Notes: generated by a model from the sequence alone, not told the origin. A stretch of 47,557 nucleotides of DNA from Deltaproteobacteria bacterium YD0425bin50 (GCA_002753105.1 PDZT01000007.1:1-47557), one strand, 5' to 3'. Shown: positions 16,054 through 26,103, counted from the stretch's first letter. Translations and numbers: made by a program.

Positions 16054-17622
16054 ATGATACTTATTAATTCATCTCCAAAAGACGCATTGAAAATTTTTCA
16101 GCCTTTCTTGCCTATTTATGTACCCATTGGAATCGGTATAATTGCTTCAGTTCTTGATCGCGAGCAGATTCCAAACCTGATTATCGATGAGCAGATTGAA
16201 GAAGACGTTCATGCAAAGATTGATCAGTATATATCGACTATAAAGCCGCCTTATTTTTTTGGATTTAGCGTATTAACTTCTGCTTTATCATCAGCAGTTT
16301 TCTTGTCTAACTATTTAAAAAATAAATATCCGGACAGCGTGATCTGTTTTGGAGGCGTTCATCCTACTGCTGCGCCAGATGAAATTCTCCAATTCGATCA
16401 TATTGATATTGTGGTTCGAGGAGAAGCCGAAATGCTTTTACCCAAATTGTATGAACGAATCAAAGAGCGAAATGATTTTACTGACTTAAGTAATATTTCA
16501 TTCAAAAGACAGGGCGAAATCATTCATAATCAACGAGCACTTGTCATTACGGACCTGGATTCGCTCCCATTATTTCCATATCATCGGTTTACATCTCCGA
16601 GGTATGACATTGGTTTTATTGTTAGTTCACGAGGCTGCCCCTATCACTGTATTTTTTGCAGCAATAGAATAACTACAGGTAACCAATATCGTTTCCGATC
16701 ACATGAATATATCCTGGAAGAATTGGAGTTGCTTTATCATCAGTACGGGAAAAAATTTGTTCTATTTCAGGATGATAATATGTTAGTCAATAAATCACGA
16801 CTCTATCAACTGCTTGAAGGTATTCAATTACGAGGTTTGCATAAAAAAATGACATTTTCATGTCAGGGACGTGGAGATAATGTTAGCTATGATCTGTTAA
16901 AAGATATGTATTCAAGCGGCTTTCGGAGCATCTTTTTTGGATTAGAAACCGCATCCAATCGTCTGATGAAGGTAATTAATAAAGGCGAAAATGTTGAGCA
17001 ATGCATCGAAGCCGTACGCATAGCCAAGCAGATTGGGTTTCATGTGAGTGCAACGTTTATTTATGGATTACCAGGAGAAACTCATCAAGACAGAATGGAT
17101 AGTTTGCAGTTAAGCAAGCAGCTTGAGTTAGATATGGTGCGTTATAACAATGCCACACCTTATCCGGGTACGGAATTATTTAATATTGCCACGCAGGAAA
17201 AAAGGATTCATATCCACCACCTTTATGAAAATTTTGTATCTGTTGGTACGTTTATTGAGAATCCATTTAAACCGATTCCTTTTTCATATGTTCCACCAAA
17301 TAATACAGAAAAAGGGATAAGAAGAGATATTCTGTTTAGCTATCTTGTTTTTTATCTTGATTTTAAAAGGTTAAAACGAATTCTTTCCACAAAAAAGGAA
17401 GGGGTAGGCTGGTTTAGCGTTGGTGCTAACTTGTTCGATATATTGAAAAAAATCCCAGCTTTAGTATTGTTAGGTTGTCAGATGTTTTTAAAGTATGTTC
17501 TTTTTTTTGGGGATGTAGTGAAAGATCATCAGCTTAGGTATTATCAACATCTTGCGATAAGTATTCAGAAAAAAAATTCGTTAATGTCAACTCGATATAC
17601 TAACGATAGAACTAAAAATTGA
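16054..17622 (+). CDS. Cobalamin-binding-type radical SAM protein
   Basis: A 522-residue B12-binding radical SAM protein. The N-terminal domain (about 1-150) has PIGIGIIASVLDRE, FGGVHPTAAPDE and VRGEAEMLLPKL. The radical SAM core has C195, C199 and C202 (RGCPYHCIFC), then RFRSHEYILEE, FQDDNM, FGLETASN, IYGLPGETHQD and YNNATPYPGTELF. The C-terminal ~130 residues are basic with hydrophobic patches (KIPALVLLGCQMFLKYVLFF), suggesting membrane association. No DxHxxG motif is seen. A GT-C-like gene starts six bases after the stop, the tightest of the three radical SAM to GT-C pairings here, so the two probably work on the same glycan or lipid. Confidence 0.88.
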   Translation: MILINSSPKDALKIFQPFLPIYVPIGIGIIASVLDREQIPNLIIDEQIEEDVHAKIDQYISTIKPPYFFGFSVLTSALSSAVFLSNYLKNKYPDSVICFGGVHPTAAPDEILQFDHIDIVVRGEAEMLLPKLYERIKERNDFTDLSNISFKRQGEIIHNQRALVITDLDSLPLFPYHRFTSPRYDIGFIVSSRGCPYHCIFCSNRITTGNQYRFRSHEYILEELELLYHQYGKKFVLFQDDNMLVNKSRLYQLLEGIQLRGLHKKMTFSCQGRGDNVSYDLLKDMYSSGFRSIFFGLETASNRLMKVINKGENVEQCIEAVRIAKQIGFHVSATFIYGLPGETHQDRMDSLQLSKQLELDMVRYNNATPYPGTELFNIATQEKRIHIHHLYENFVSVGTFIENPFKPIPFSYVPPNNTEKGIRRDILFSYLVFYLDFKRLKRILSTKKEGVGWFSVGANLFDILKKIPALVLLGCQMFLKYVLFFGDVVKDHQLRYYQHLAISIQKKNSLMSTRYTNDRTKN

Positions 17623-17628
17623 GCCAAT

Positions 17629-19527
17629 ATGGTTATGGATACGAAATTTTACCTGAGCCGATTCTGTTATCGGTCGATCACCGTTAAACATGAATATAAA
17701 GCCTGTTTATACTGGGTTCTATTTCTTATACTATCAGGTATTAGCTTTATTCCAAGTTACTTCAGAATATCACTTAGTTTTTTTCGTTTACCACAGTTCC
17801 TCTTAGCTTATTTTTATTATACGATTTGGGTAACCGGGGTATTCGCTTTTTTTCATTGTTTAGGAAAAAAATATATAGGTATTCTGTTGGTTGGAATTTT
17901 TTGGTTTATGCATGGATACCCTCATCATATTGCTTTTTTAGATCATCTTAACCAGATTGCATTGATATTATTTGTTGTTTTTTGGAGTTTATGCGTATTA
18001 AGCCTGCAATTTCTTGAACAAGCTCGCCGGTTCCCAACGAAACAAGAATTGCATAATCGTGTGATTCAAATCTGTAGTCGTTGTGTTGAGTTCTTGAAAC
18101 AAAAAAAAAACACTGCCCTGATTTTTTTTTTCTATCTGATTTTTATTGCTACAGTTTCACTGACTCATAGAGAATATTTGGCTCCACATTATACAGGAAC
18201 CGGTGTCGGTTATGATGGTTTTTATGAGGGAAACTATAGAGAATACATCTTACATGGAGATACTTGTTATATCATTCAGGCTGCTTCGTATATGGCTGGT
18301 GAAGAAATGGATATAATTAAACACAACACTGCCTTAACCCGCATGATGATCGGTTATTTGGGAAAACAATTTTATCCATATTTTGGGCATTATGAAAATG
18401 TGGTTTTGCTGCCCGGAACTGTACATGGTGTGTTTAGCGGTTTTTATCGGGCACACCTTTGCTTGGATATTCTGTTTTGGTTTTTATCATCCGTTTTCTT
18501 ATTTTTCATCGTAAATCGAATGTATGACAATACATTCATTTCATTTATTACTGGTTTTCTATTCGCTTCATCAAACATGTTTCTGAATTTGCAAGGCTAT
18601 GTAGAAAATTATATTTTAGGACGATTTGTTTTTTTTGCTTTTTGTTTTCTTTTAACTCAGCCGGTTGTCGATAATAATTCTTTGAGGTTAACTCAATTAC
18701 ATCGGCTTGGGGCGATTTTAGGGGTATCCAGTTTATCATGGTCTTTTCCTGTTCCAGATATTGTTTTTTTATTTTTTTATCGGTTAAAGCGTATCGAAAT
18801 TTGGCAGTTTATCTATTGTGTAGTCTTAGGGATTCTTCCGGCTATTGTGATAAAAATATGTATTATTAACCCGTTGCAGATATCCACAGATGATCAAGTG
18901 GATAATTATTATAAATATTTTATTGATGCGTTTTTGAGTAACTATGTTCTTTTTAGTCATTGGTCGGTTCCTTATTTAAAATGGGTAAATGATGTGAGCG
19001 GTTTTGTAAGGGATATTGTTTGTTTTTATCTCATTGTGTTTCCAATATTAAGTTGTGTTGGTTTTTATTATCATATCAAACTAGAAAAAGATTTCCGAAC
19101 CACAGTATTCTACGTGGCTATAGTGATAGCGCAGTTTGCCAAACTTTTTTCTATGAACATGTGGTCAGCAGATCATAATTATGGGTATCTGACTTATGCA
19201 ATCTATCCTCTATCAGCGATAGGATTATATAAAGGAACAGAAAATCTATTCTTAATAACAAGAGATAGAGTATTAAAAACTGTTATTATTCTGCTTGTAT
19301 TTATTTCTATGGTAGTATTAAATTTTCATGATTTATTAACAAGGAAAAGAACATTTCTTTCTATGTTGTTATATGGTACAAACGTGGTTTATTATAAACA
19401 CTGGGGTGACGCAATTAATGATCCATTATATCTTGAAAAAAAATTAGAAAAAATTCGAGAGCATTCTCAAGAGGTAAGGGAATGGTGGAAAAAAAAAGAA
19501 AAAGGTAAATTGGATTATATAAAATGA
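17629..19527 (+). CDS. Polytopic membrane protein, probable GT-C-type glycosyltransferase
   Basis: A 632-residue protein with about twelve or more hydrophobic helices. After the first few helices, a periplasmic loop has LHGDTCYIIQAA (D211), which resembles the acidic first-loop motif of GT-C enzymes, and an aromatic/glycine-rich stretch (TGTGVGYDGFYEGNYR). The C-terminus (about 600-632) is a charged cytosolic tail rich in Lys and Glu. The sequence is more divergent from GT39 than the protein at 7402, so the call rests on topology, the loop motif and neighbours. It lies six bases after a cobalamin-type radical SAM gene and overlaps the SIS gene at ATGA. Two in-frame ATGs (17629 and 17635) could start it. 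Confidence 0.62.
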   Translation: MVMDTKFYLSRFCYRSITVKHEYKACLYWVLFLILSGISFIPSYFRISLSFFRLPQFLLAYFYYTIWVTGVFAFFHCLGKKYIGILLVGIFWFMHGYPHHIAFLDHLNQIALILFVVFWSLCVLSLQFLEQARRFPTKQELHNRVIQICSRCVEFLKQKKNTALIFFFYLIFIATVSLTHREYLAPHYTGTGVGYDGFYEGNYREYILHGDTCYIIQAASYMAGEEMDIIKHNTALTRMMIGYLGKQFYPYFGHYENVVLLPGTVHGVFSGFYRAHLCLDILFWFLSSVFLFFIVNRMYDNTFISFITGFLFASSNMFLNLQGYVENYILGRFVFFAFCFLLTQPVVDNNSLRLTQLHRLGAILGVSSLSWSFPVPDIVFLFFYRLKRIEIWQFIYCVVLGILPAIVIKICIINPLQISTDDQVDNYYKYFIDAFLSNYVLFSHWSVPYLKWVNDVSGFVRDIVCFYLIVFPILSCVGFYYHIKLEKDFRTTVFYVAIVIAQFAKLFSMNMWSADHNYGYLTYAIYPLSAIGLYKGTENLFLITRDRVLKTVIILLVFISMVVLNFHDLLTRKRTFLSMLLYGTNVVYYKHWGDAINDPLYLEKKLEKIREHSQEVREWWKKKEKGKLDYIK

Positions 19528-19535
19528 GGTATATG

Positions 19536-20099
19536 ATGGAATTTGATTTTTTTAATACTTATTTTTTGGAATTAAGTGAAGTTTCAAAGAACATCAACGC
19601 GAATGAGTTCAATGCATTTATTCGTGAATTGACCTTAGCCTACGAGCGCCAGTCGCATATTTTTATTTTTGGCAATGGAGGAAGCGGTTCAACGGCATCT
19701 CATTTTTGTTGCGACATCAATAAAGGAGTGAGTCTTGGTAAACAGCAACGGTTTAAGATGATCTGTTTAAACGACAATATGCCCACTTTATTAGCCTATG
19801 CCAATGATATTTCATATGATGACGTTTTTATCGAGCCATTAAAAAATTTTCTCTCAAAAGATGACCTTGTTATTGGAATATCTGGCAGCGGCAATTCGAA
19901 AAATATCTTAAAAGCGATTGACTACGCGAATCAACATGAAGCAAGAACATTTGGGTTATGTGGATATGGCGGAGGAAAGTTAAAGGATATTGCTCAAAAA
20001 TCGCTTGTGATTCATAGTAATGATATGCAAAAAGTAGAGGATTTACATATGATTATTTTGCATTGTACTATGCAATGGTTAACTAAGGTAATTGCATGA
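19536..20099 (+). CDS. SIS-domain sugar phosphate isomerase, GmhA-like
   Basis: A 187-residue SIS-fold protein resembling sedoheptulose-7-phosphate isomerases (GmhA). It shows FIFGNGGSGSTASHF (phosphosugar-binding Ser-rich loop), CDINKGVSLG, CLNDNMPTLLAYANDISY, GISGSGNSKN and a late VEDLHMIILHC helix. GmhA converts sedoheptulose 7-phosphate to D-glycero-D-manno-heptose 7-phosphate for LPS or S-layer heptose. The other heptose genes (HldE, GmhB, HldD) are not in this window, so the assignment to heptose is tentative. ATG 19524 overlaps the upstream stop, but GAGGT at 19526-19530 fits ATG 19536 better. Confidence 0.82.
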   Translation: MEFDFFNTYFLELSEVSKNINANEFNAFIRELTLAYERQSHIFIFGNGGSGSTASHFCCDINKGVSLGKQQRFKMICLNDNMPTLLAYANDISYDDVFIEPLKNFLSKDDLVIGISGSGNSKNILKAIDYANQHEARTFGLCGYGGGKLKDIAQKSLVIHSNDMQKVEDLHMIILHCTMQWLTKVIA

Positions 20100-20587
20100 T
20101 AAATACACCTAAGATATTACATTCTCAAATTAAAGATGTTGAATTTGGCCAGAATGTAACTATTGTTAAGCCTGTAAATATTTATGGCTGCAAGATTGGA
20201 GATCATTGCTTTATTGGTCCTTTTGTAGAAATTCAACAAGGCGTGATTATTGGAAACAGGTCTAAAATCCAATCCCATGCATTTATCTGTGAATTGGTAA
20301 CAATTGGAGATGATTGCGTGATTTCTCATGGAGTCATGTTTGTGAATGATCTGTTTAAGATTGGCGGGCCTGCCCGTGGCAACAAAGAACTATGGAAATC
20401 TACGATGATTGAGAATCATGTATCTATAGGCACTAATGCAACCATTCTTCCCGTAAGCATCTGTGATCAGGTCGTCATTGGTGCAGGCTCTGTTGTCACT
20501 AAAGATATTTTTATTTCTGGAATTTATGCTGGAAATCCAGCTAAATTACTTAGGGTATTTGACGAAAAACTTGTAGATAAGGGTTAA
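20096..20587 (+). CDS. Left-handed beta-helix acyltransferase (WbpD/FdtC-like)
   Basis: A 163-residue hexapeptide-repeat protein. Repeats run through most of the chain (IYGCKIGDHCFIGPFVEI, VIIGNRSKI, VTIGDDCVIS, then VSIGTNATILP and VVIGAGSVVTKD), giving a trimeric left-handed beta helix. HGVMFVNDL and the central K..W..T segment resemble UDP/dTDP-amino-sugar N-acyltransferases such as WbpD and FdtC. It would add an acetyl or other acyl group from acyl-CoA to the amino group made by the aminotransferase encoded directly downstream. The start overlaps the SIS gene stop (ATGA). Sugar identity is not determined. Confidence 0.85.
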   Translation: MINTPKILHSQIKDVEFGQNVTIVKPVNIYGCKIGDHCFIGPFVEIQQGVIIGNRSKIQSHAFICELVTIGDDCVISHGVMFVNDLFKIGGPARGNKELWKSTMIENHVSIGTNATILPVSICDQVVIGAGSVVTKDIFISGIYAGNPAKLLRVFDEKLVDKG

Positions 20588-20590
20588 ATT

Positions 20591-21700
20591 ATGAAAGTTC
20601 CATTTGTTGATTTAAAGCGCCAGTATGAAACGATTAAAAGAGAAATTGATCATGCTATAGCGGATTGTATTGAACATTCTGCATTTGTTCAGGGCAAACG
20701 AGTTCAGCAGTTTGAAAAAGCATTTGCCAATTATCTTCAGGTAAACTATGTTATCGGTTGCGCAAACGGAACGGATGCTATTTTTTTGTCTTTAAAGGCA
20801 CTGGGTATTAGACAAGGCGATGAAGTTATTACTTCGGCCAATACATTTATTGCAACATCAGAAGCGATTAGCATGACAGGCGCTAAGGTAGTATTTGTAG
20901 ATGTAGATCAAAATACCAATAACCTGAATGTAAATACCGTTGAAGCAAAAATTACGGAACATACGAAAGCAATTGTTCCAGTTCATCTCTATGGATATCC
21001 TGCTGATATGCTTGAGTTGCAAATCATTGCCCAGAAGTATCATCTGCGAATTGTCGCTGATGCAGCTCAAGCGCATGGATCTGAAATTAATGGGGAAAGC
21101 ATTGCTAAATTTGCAGATATTACCACGTATAGTTTTTTCCCGGGAAAAAATCTTGGCGCTTTTGGAGATGCTGGTGCAGTTGCCACAAACGATCGTCATA
21201 TTGCCGATTACATTGATAAACTACGCAATCATGGCAGAACAGAAAAATATGTTCATGATTTTGAAGGCGTCAACATGCGTATGGATGAAATGCAAGGTGC
21301 GATTCTCCTTGCAAAGCTCTCTTTTTTAAATGAATGGACAGCCCAAAGACGTAGTCATGCAGCTTATTATAATGAAAACTTAAAAGGGATTGGCGATGTA
21401 ATCATTTCTTATGATGATCCGAATGTGACGGCAGTTTACCATCTTTATGTAATTGAAACAAGTCAACGAGATGCCTTACAACGACATCTTTCTGAAAACG
21501 GCATAGCTACAGGAATTCACTATCCTATTCCGCTTCCTCTACAACCTGCATACGCGTATTTAAAGATGAGTTCAACAGATATACCCGTGTCTTCTCACAA
21601 AGCGAAACAAATTCTGTCTCTACCTATGTTTCCAGAAATAACTAAGGATGAGCAGGATTTTGTCATTGAAAATATAAAACAATTTTTTAGAAAGGGGTAA
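20591..21700 (+). CDS. DegT/DnrJ/EryC1/StrS-family sugar aminotransferase
   Basis: A 369-residue PLP-dependent aminotransferase of full family length. It has VPFVDLKRQY at the front, ANGTDAIFLSL, SANTFIATSEAI, DAAQAHGS, and SFFPGKNLGAFGDAG with the PLP Lys at K186. A LRNHGR motif and a C-terminal GIHYPIPLPLQPAY follow. It transfers an amino group from glutamate or glutamine to a keto-sugar nucleotide. The upstream acyltransferase and the downstream Gfo/Idh/MocA dehydrogenase (28899) would complete an oxidation-amination-acylation route like WbpB-WbpE-WbpD. AAGGG overlaps the end of the previous gene and sits correctly for ATG 20591. Confidence 0.9.
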   Translation: MKVPFVDLKRQYETIKREIDHAIADCIEHSAFVQGKRVQQFEKAFANYLQVNYVIGCANGTDAIFLSLKALGIRQGDEVITSANTFIATSEAISMTGAKVVFVDVDQNTNNLNVNTVEAKITEHTKAIVPVHLYGYPADMLELQIIAQKYHLRIVADAAQAHGSEINGESIAKFADITTYSFFPGKNLGAFGDAGAVATNDRHIADYIDKLRNHGRTEKYVHDFEGVNMRMDEMQGAILLAKLSFLNEWTAQRRSHAAYYNENLKGIGDVIISYDDPNVTAVYHLYVIETSQRDALQRHLSENGIATGIHYPIPLPLQPAYAYLKMSSTDIPVSSHKAKQILSLPMFPEITKDEQDFVIENIKQFFRKG

Positions 21701-21706
21701 ACAGCA

Positions 21707-22753
21707 ATGTATAGAAATCATTCTATTGCATTGGTCATTCCGGCTTATAATGAAGCCCGGTTGATTGTGCCTACTTTAAAAAGTGTTCCGAGTGAGGTAG
21801 ATAGAATTTTTGTGGTTGATGACTGTTCAACCGATGGGATGGATAAAGTTGTGCTTGAAATGCAAAAAGATGACTCCAGAATCCACTTAATTCGACATAC
21901 AATTAATCAAGGCCCGGGTGCTGGTATTATATCAGGGTATAAATCCACGATAAATGAAAATTTGGATATTGCTGTAGTGGTTGGCGGCGATAATCAAATG
22001 CCTTTAGATGAAATGTACCGGTTCTTAGACCCTATTATTGACGATTATACAGATTATGCTAAAGGCAATCGCTTTATGGAAAAAGGCAATGCGTTTCGAG
22101 ATATGCCTAAGCTGAGACTTGTTGGTAATACCATTATTTCGTTAATGACCAAAATATCTTCTGGATATTATCATATATTCGATGTAGTTGATGGTTATAC
22201 TGCTATAAATAAAAGAGCGCTGCAACTCGTTGATTGGGATAGTGCTTGGAAAAAATATGGTTATCCTATGGATTTTCTAATGCGTTTAAATGTCGAGGGA
22301 TTAAGAGTTATCGATATTCCTCGTCGGGCTATTTATCTTCCCGGAGAACGTCAGTCTCAAATCAAAGGATTACATTATGCGATCAATGTATCTCCAATGC
22401 TTCTAAAAAATTTTATCCATCGCATGATCTTTAAATATGTGTTTTCCAATTTTCATCCATTGGTTTTTTTGTTCTTTTTCGGTGCATTTTTTTTAGTATT
22501 AGGCTTAGGAGTTGGCTTCTATATCCTTTTTGAAAAGTTTTTCCATGATATTATTCCTTCTGCGGGTATCACTTCCATTTGCGCTTTGTTTATCTCACTA
22601 GGCGCGCAATCGACCTTTTTCGCAATGTTTTTTGATATGCAGGAAGGGATGGGGTATCAGCGAAATTTTGGCAATTATTTAACTGATATTAGAAAAATAA
22701 ATTCAAACCCAGATCATCGCTCTAAAAAAAACAATATCAATAAAGAATCGTAA
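21707..22753 (+). CDS. Membrane-anchored DPM1/GtrB-like family 2 glycosyltransferase
   Basis: A 348-residue enzyme. Residues 1-~230 form a GT-A domain with LVIPAYNEARLI, VVDDCSTDG, QGPGAGIISGY and VVVGGDNQMP as the metal-binding DxD equivalent, then AKGNRF. Two strong membrane helices follow at about 245-275 and 285-315 (PLVFLFFFGAFFLVLGLG; ITSICALFISLGAQ). This layout matches polyprenyl-phosphate glycosyltransferases of the DPM1/GtrB group, which load a sugar onto the lipid carrier for later use outside by GT-C enzymes. AAAGGGG overlaps the stop of the aminotransferase gene and serves as its ribosome binding site. The C-terminal tail is basic and cytosolic. Confidence 0.87.
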   Translation: MYRNHSIALVIPAYNEARLIVPTLKSVPSEVDRIFVVDDCSTDGMDKVVLEMQKDDSRIHLIRHTINQGPGAGIISGYKSTINENLDIAVVVGGDNQMPLDEMYRFLDPIIDDYTDYAKGNRFMEKGNAFRDMPKLRLVGNTIISLMTKISSGYYHIFDVVDGYTAINKRALQLVDWDSAWKKYGYPMDFLMRLNVEGLRVIDIPRRAIYLPGERQSQIKGLHYAINVSPMLLKNFIHRMIFKYVFSNFHPLVFLFFFGAFFLVLGLGVGFYILFEKFFHDIIPSAGITSICALFISLGAQSTFFAMFFDMQEGMGYQRNFGNYLTDIRKINSNPDHRSKKNNINKES

Positions 22754-22760
22754 CGTATCC

Positions 22761-24629
22761 ATGTGCGGCATTTTTGGAATAATAACCCATAATTCAATAG
22801 ACCCATCTCTTTCAATTCAGGCTAAACGATTTTTAAAACATCGCGGGCCGGATACCGATGGAGATTTTTATACCTGCTTAAACAATCAAAGCCAGTTGCT
22901 ATTTGTCCATACCCGTTTAAGCATTATCGACCTTAAAGAAGGCGGGCAGCCAATGTGGGATGCGGAAAACCGCTGGGTTATTGTGTTTAATGGTGAAATT
23001 TATAATTATATAGAATTAAAACAGGCGCTTCAACAAGAAGGCTGTACTTTTAAAACAAATTCAGACACCGAAGTGCTGATTACAGCTATTGCGCATTGGG
23101 GAGCTGAAAAAGCGATTCCCCGATTGAATGGCATGTTTGCTTTTGCTTCCTATTCCAAAGAAACTGATGAGTTGATTATTGCGCGGGACCGTTTTGGGAT
23201 AAAACCCCTGTATCTTATAGAAAATACAAGTTCAGTTATTTTTTGTTCTGAACTTGGAACACTGATTCGTTTGGGGCTTACCTCAAAAAAAATAAGTAAA
23301 GCCGGTCTTGAACTGTATTTATCCCAATATTCTCTTCCAGCGCCGTGGTCGATGATAGACGGTGTTGAAAAAGTTCGGCCAGCTTATTTTATTCGGATAA
23401 AAAATGGAAAAAGAACAGATATCCGATACTGGTATCCACGCTGGCAGGTCTCAATTGCTGATTATGATCAGGCTATTTCAGGTTTTAACCATCACATGAT
23501 TCAAGCAATGGAAAGACAGTTTCGATCCGATGTTCCAGTAGGTATTGCTTTAAGCGGCGGTTTGGATTCCTGTGGACTTTTAGCCTATTCTGTTCAGGAA
23601 TTATATAAAAAACCTGCTTGTTTCACGTTAAGTTTTCGAGAAAAAAGTTTTGATGAATCCTGTTTAGCACAAGAAATGGCATTATTTTCGAACGTTGAAC
23701 TCAACAATAAATGTATAGAACCTAAGCATCTGTTTGATCATATGCGTTTTGTTCTTTCAACATACGGAGAGCCAATTGGCGATTGGGGAGTTGGGCTAGT
23801 AGCATTTGTCAGTTATCTTGCTCATCATAACTATAAGGTACTGCTGGTAGGATCAGGAGGAGATGAATTATTCGCAGGGTATCCAACAATTCAAGCCTAT
23901 TATTATGCCAATTGGTTTAGAACATTTCCCGAATGTTTCAGGCATATGTTAAAAAACATCCGTAAACTTGTTCCTGAATCTGACAAAAATATGAGTCTGA
24001 GTTTTAAGCTGCATCGTTTTCTATATGGCGCAGATTTTGAGCCATTCCTTGGGCATCTGAAGTATAAAGAAATTTTTAATGATGAAGAACGAAAATCAAT
24101 TTTAGGGTATGAGCCGATTTTTGGACTAAATGAGTTACTTAAAAACATCGATTGTCTTGAAAATGCTTCTGGAGCAGAACGATTGCTTTGGATTGATTTG
24201 AATACGTTTATGCAATCTAATGTATTGGCAGGATTTGATGCTGCTTCTATGGCGTATGGCATTGAAATGAGAGTGCCGTTTTTGGATAATGATTTTTATG
24301 ATTTTTCACTCTCTATAGCGCCTGGTATTAAATTTTCAAAAATAACAACAAAACCTCTTATCCGAAAAGCCTTACGCAGCCGTGTGCCTCGAACTATTCT
24401 GAAAGCGCCTAAGCGAGGATTTGTTTATCCTGTAGATCAGTGGTTTAGAACAGAACTGTTAAATGAAGTTGAGCAATTATTTACTCCAAAATATATCAAA
24501 CAACTTGGATTAAATTCCGATATTATTCTGAAGTATTGGCATGAACACAGAGATGGGAAAAAAAATAGAGGCCGTCAGATATCTGCGTTGCTGTCTCTGA
24601 TCATCTGGTATCAGGCCATGTTTGATTAA
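22761..24629 (+). CDS. asnB: Glutamine-hydrolysing asparagine synthetase-like amidotransferase
   Basis: A 622-residue AsnB-family protein. Cys2 is the glutaminase nucleophile (MCGIFGI), so ATG 22761 is certainly the start. HRGPD (28-31), FNGEIYNY (77-83) and the SDTEV segment complete the N-terminal Ntn domain. The synthetase domain has the pyrophosphate loop SGGLDS at 265-270 and GSGGDELFAGY. It moves ammonia from glutamine onto an ATP-activated carboxylate. Inside surface-polysaccharide clusters such homologues often amidate a uronic acid rather than aspartate. A uronic acid would fit the dehydrogenase, aminotransferase and acyltransferase set here; that is inference. It may still be housekeeping asparagine synthetase. 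Confidence 0.9.
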   Translation: MCGIFGIITHNSIDPSLSIQAKRFLKHRGPDTDGDFYTCLNNQSQLLFVHTRLSIIDLKEGGQPMWDAENRWVIVFNGEIYNYIELKQALQQEGCTFKTNSDTEVLITAIAHWGAEKAIPRLNGMFAFASYSKETDELIIARDRFGIKPLYLIENTSSVIFCSELGTLIRLGLTSKKISKAGLELYLSQYSLPAPWSMIDGVEKVRPAYFIRIKNGKRTDIRYWYPRWQVSIADYDQAISGFNHHMIQAMERQFRSDVPVGIALSGGLDSCGLLAYSVQELYKKPACFTLSFREKSFDESCLAQEMALFSNVELNNKCIEPKHLFDHMRFVLSTYGEPIGDWGVGLVAFVSYLAHHNYKVLLVGSGGDELFAGYPTIQAYYYANWFRTFPECFRHMLKNIRKLVPESDKNMSLSFKLHRFLYGADFEPFLGHLKYKEIFNDEERKSILGYEPIFGLNELLKNIDCLENASGAERLLWIDLNTFMQSNVLAGFDAASMAYGIEMRVPFLDNDFYDFSLSIAPGIKFSKITTKPLIRKALRSRVPRTILKAPKRGFVYPVDQWFRTELLNEVEQLFTPKYIKQLGLNSDIILKYWHEHRDGKKNRGRQISALLSLIIWYQAMFD

Positions 24630-24663
24630 CGATTAATAACCCAAATTGGGAAATAGTAAAATA

Positions 24664-26103
24664 ATGAAAATAGCTATAGTTACTCCGAAATGGACTGGAA
24701 CATTGGGTAGATATGACTTTTTAGCTCAGGTAATGGTGGTTCACTATCCATTAAATGTCGCTATTTTAGCAAAATACATGGAAAAAAATGGGAACCATGT
24801 GGATATTATTGATGCACAAGTTGAAAATATGTCAAATAGTCAGGTTGTTGATTACCTGTTTCAAAAAAAGTATGACGTTATCGGATATTCCATTACTTCC
24901 CCTCTATATAGTTTAGCAATAGATATTGCCGCTAAAATAAAATTGGTTCTTCCTAAGGTTATTCAGATTGCTGGCGGTGCTCATATCAATGTGTTACAAA
25001 AAGAGGCTTATCAACATTGTTTTGATTATCTGGTTTTTGGTGAAGCAGAGGAAACCATTGTTGAGCTGTTGCGTTATATACATGAAAAATCAGATATCAA
25101 TATAGAAGATATCAAAGGAATCATATATAAAAATAAAGAAGACGTTGTAATTCAGAATGAATCTCGTCCACCGGTTGAAAACTTAGATACCATCGAATTT
25201 CAGGCAGCACATCTCATGAATCTGCCTAAATATGTTGTATGTGAAGGCGTTGGAAAACCATCAAAAAATTATATTTCAATCATGGCATCGCGCGGCTGTC
25301 CTTATAAATGTGTTTTTTGCGCAGAACCATTGAATGCTAGAAAACTTAGATTTAGGTCTGCTGAAAATATCGCAAATGAAATGGAGTATCATTTTAAAAA
25401 ATCCGGGGTTCAGCATTTCTTTTTTGTGGACTCTTCGTTGACCTTAAACCGTGAACAGATTATGCAATTATCGCAAATTTTAATCGATAGAAACTTTCCT
25501 ATTACCTGGTCAGGATGGACACGCGTGAATTTAGTAGATGAAGACTTGTTTACACTCATGAAAAAATCAGGGTTTATTGTAGTGAGTCTTGGTATAGAAA
25601 GCGGTGATCCCAGAATATTAAAGATTATTAAAAAAGGAATCACCCTTGAGCAGATTCAAAACGCATTTGCAATCATGAATAAATTAAACATCGAAGCATT
25701 TTGTTCCGCGATGATAGGGCTTCCGGGAGAAACAAGAGAGTCTGTATGGCGGACGGTGAAATTTATTCGCAAAACCAAGGGGATTCTGTACGCAACATTG
25801 TCAATGGCAACACCTTACCCCGGAACCGAGATGTATGAATGGCTCATGCAGGGCAAGCATGGAATGAAATTGCTTGATCCGAATCTTCATTTGCGATCTC
25901 GATGGGATGATTGTAGTTTTAGTGTAAATGACTTAACGCCAAAAGACCTAATTCGGTTACAACGTATAGGACTTTTTTGGATTCATTTCACCCCAAAACG
26001 AATTTTATTTATTATAAAAATGCTCGGATTTAAAAATGTAGTTCGCGCATTTATTGAATTTATCGGCTTGAATAGACTGATAAACAAAAGAACGAGGAAT
26101 TAG
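24664..26103 (+). CDS. Cobalamin-binding-type radical SAM protein
   Basis: A 479-residue protein counted from ATG 24664; a TTG at 24646 would add six residues but MKIAIVTPKW is a typical family start. The N-terminal domain contains VHYPLNVAILAKYM, AGGAHINVLQKEA and FGEAEETIVELL. The radical SAM core has C212, C216 and C219 (RGCPYKCVFC), the LRFRSAENIANEM segment, FFVDSSLT, GIESGDPRIL, IGLPGETRESV and ATPYPGTEMYEW. The last ~60 residues are basic and hydrophobic. No DxHxxG cobalamin motif was seen. Its stop codon and the ribosome binding site of the following GT-C-like gene both lie in an AATTAGGAGTTAGAAATTAG repeat-like stretch. The substrate is unknown. Confidence 0.88.
   Translation: MKIAIVTPKWTGTLGRYDFLAQVMVVHYPLNVAILAKYMEKNGNHVDIIDAQVENMSNSQVVDYLFQKKYDVIGYSITSPLYSLAIDIAAKIKLVLPKVIQIAGGAHINVLQKEAYQHCFDYLVFGEAEETIVELLRYIHEKSDINIEDIKGIIYKNKEDVVIQNESRPPVENLDTIEFQAAHLMNLPKYVVCEGVGKPSKNYISIMASRGCPYKCVFCAEPLNARKLRFRSAENIANEMEYHFKKSGVQHFFFVDSSLTLNREQIMQLSQILIDRNFPITWSGWTRVNLVDEDLFTLMKKSGFIVVSLGIESGDPRILKIIKKGITLEQIQNAFAIMNKLNIEAFCSAMIGLPGETRESVWRTVKFIRKTKGILYATLSMATPYPGTEMYEWLMQGKHGMKLLDPNLHLRSRWDDCSFSVNDLTPKDLIRLQRIGLFWIHFTPKRILFIIKMLGFKNVVRAFIEFIGLNRLINKRTRN

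Noticed and set aside
23903..24262. Antisense frame of 119 codons opposite asnB
   Set aside because: Lies inside a strongly conserved gene; composition is that of a reverse-complement shadow.
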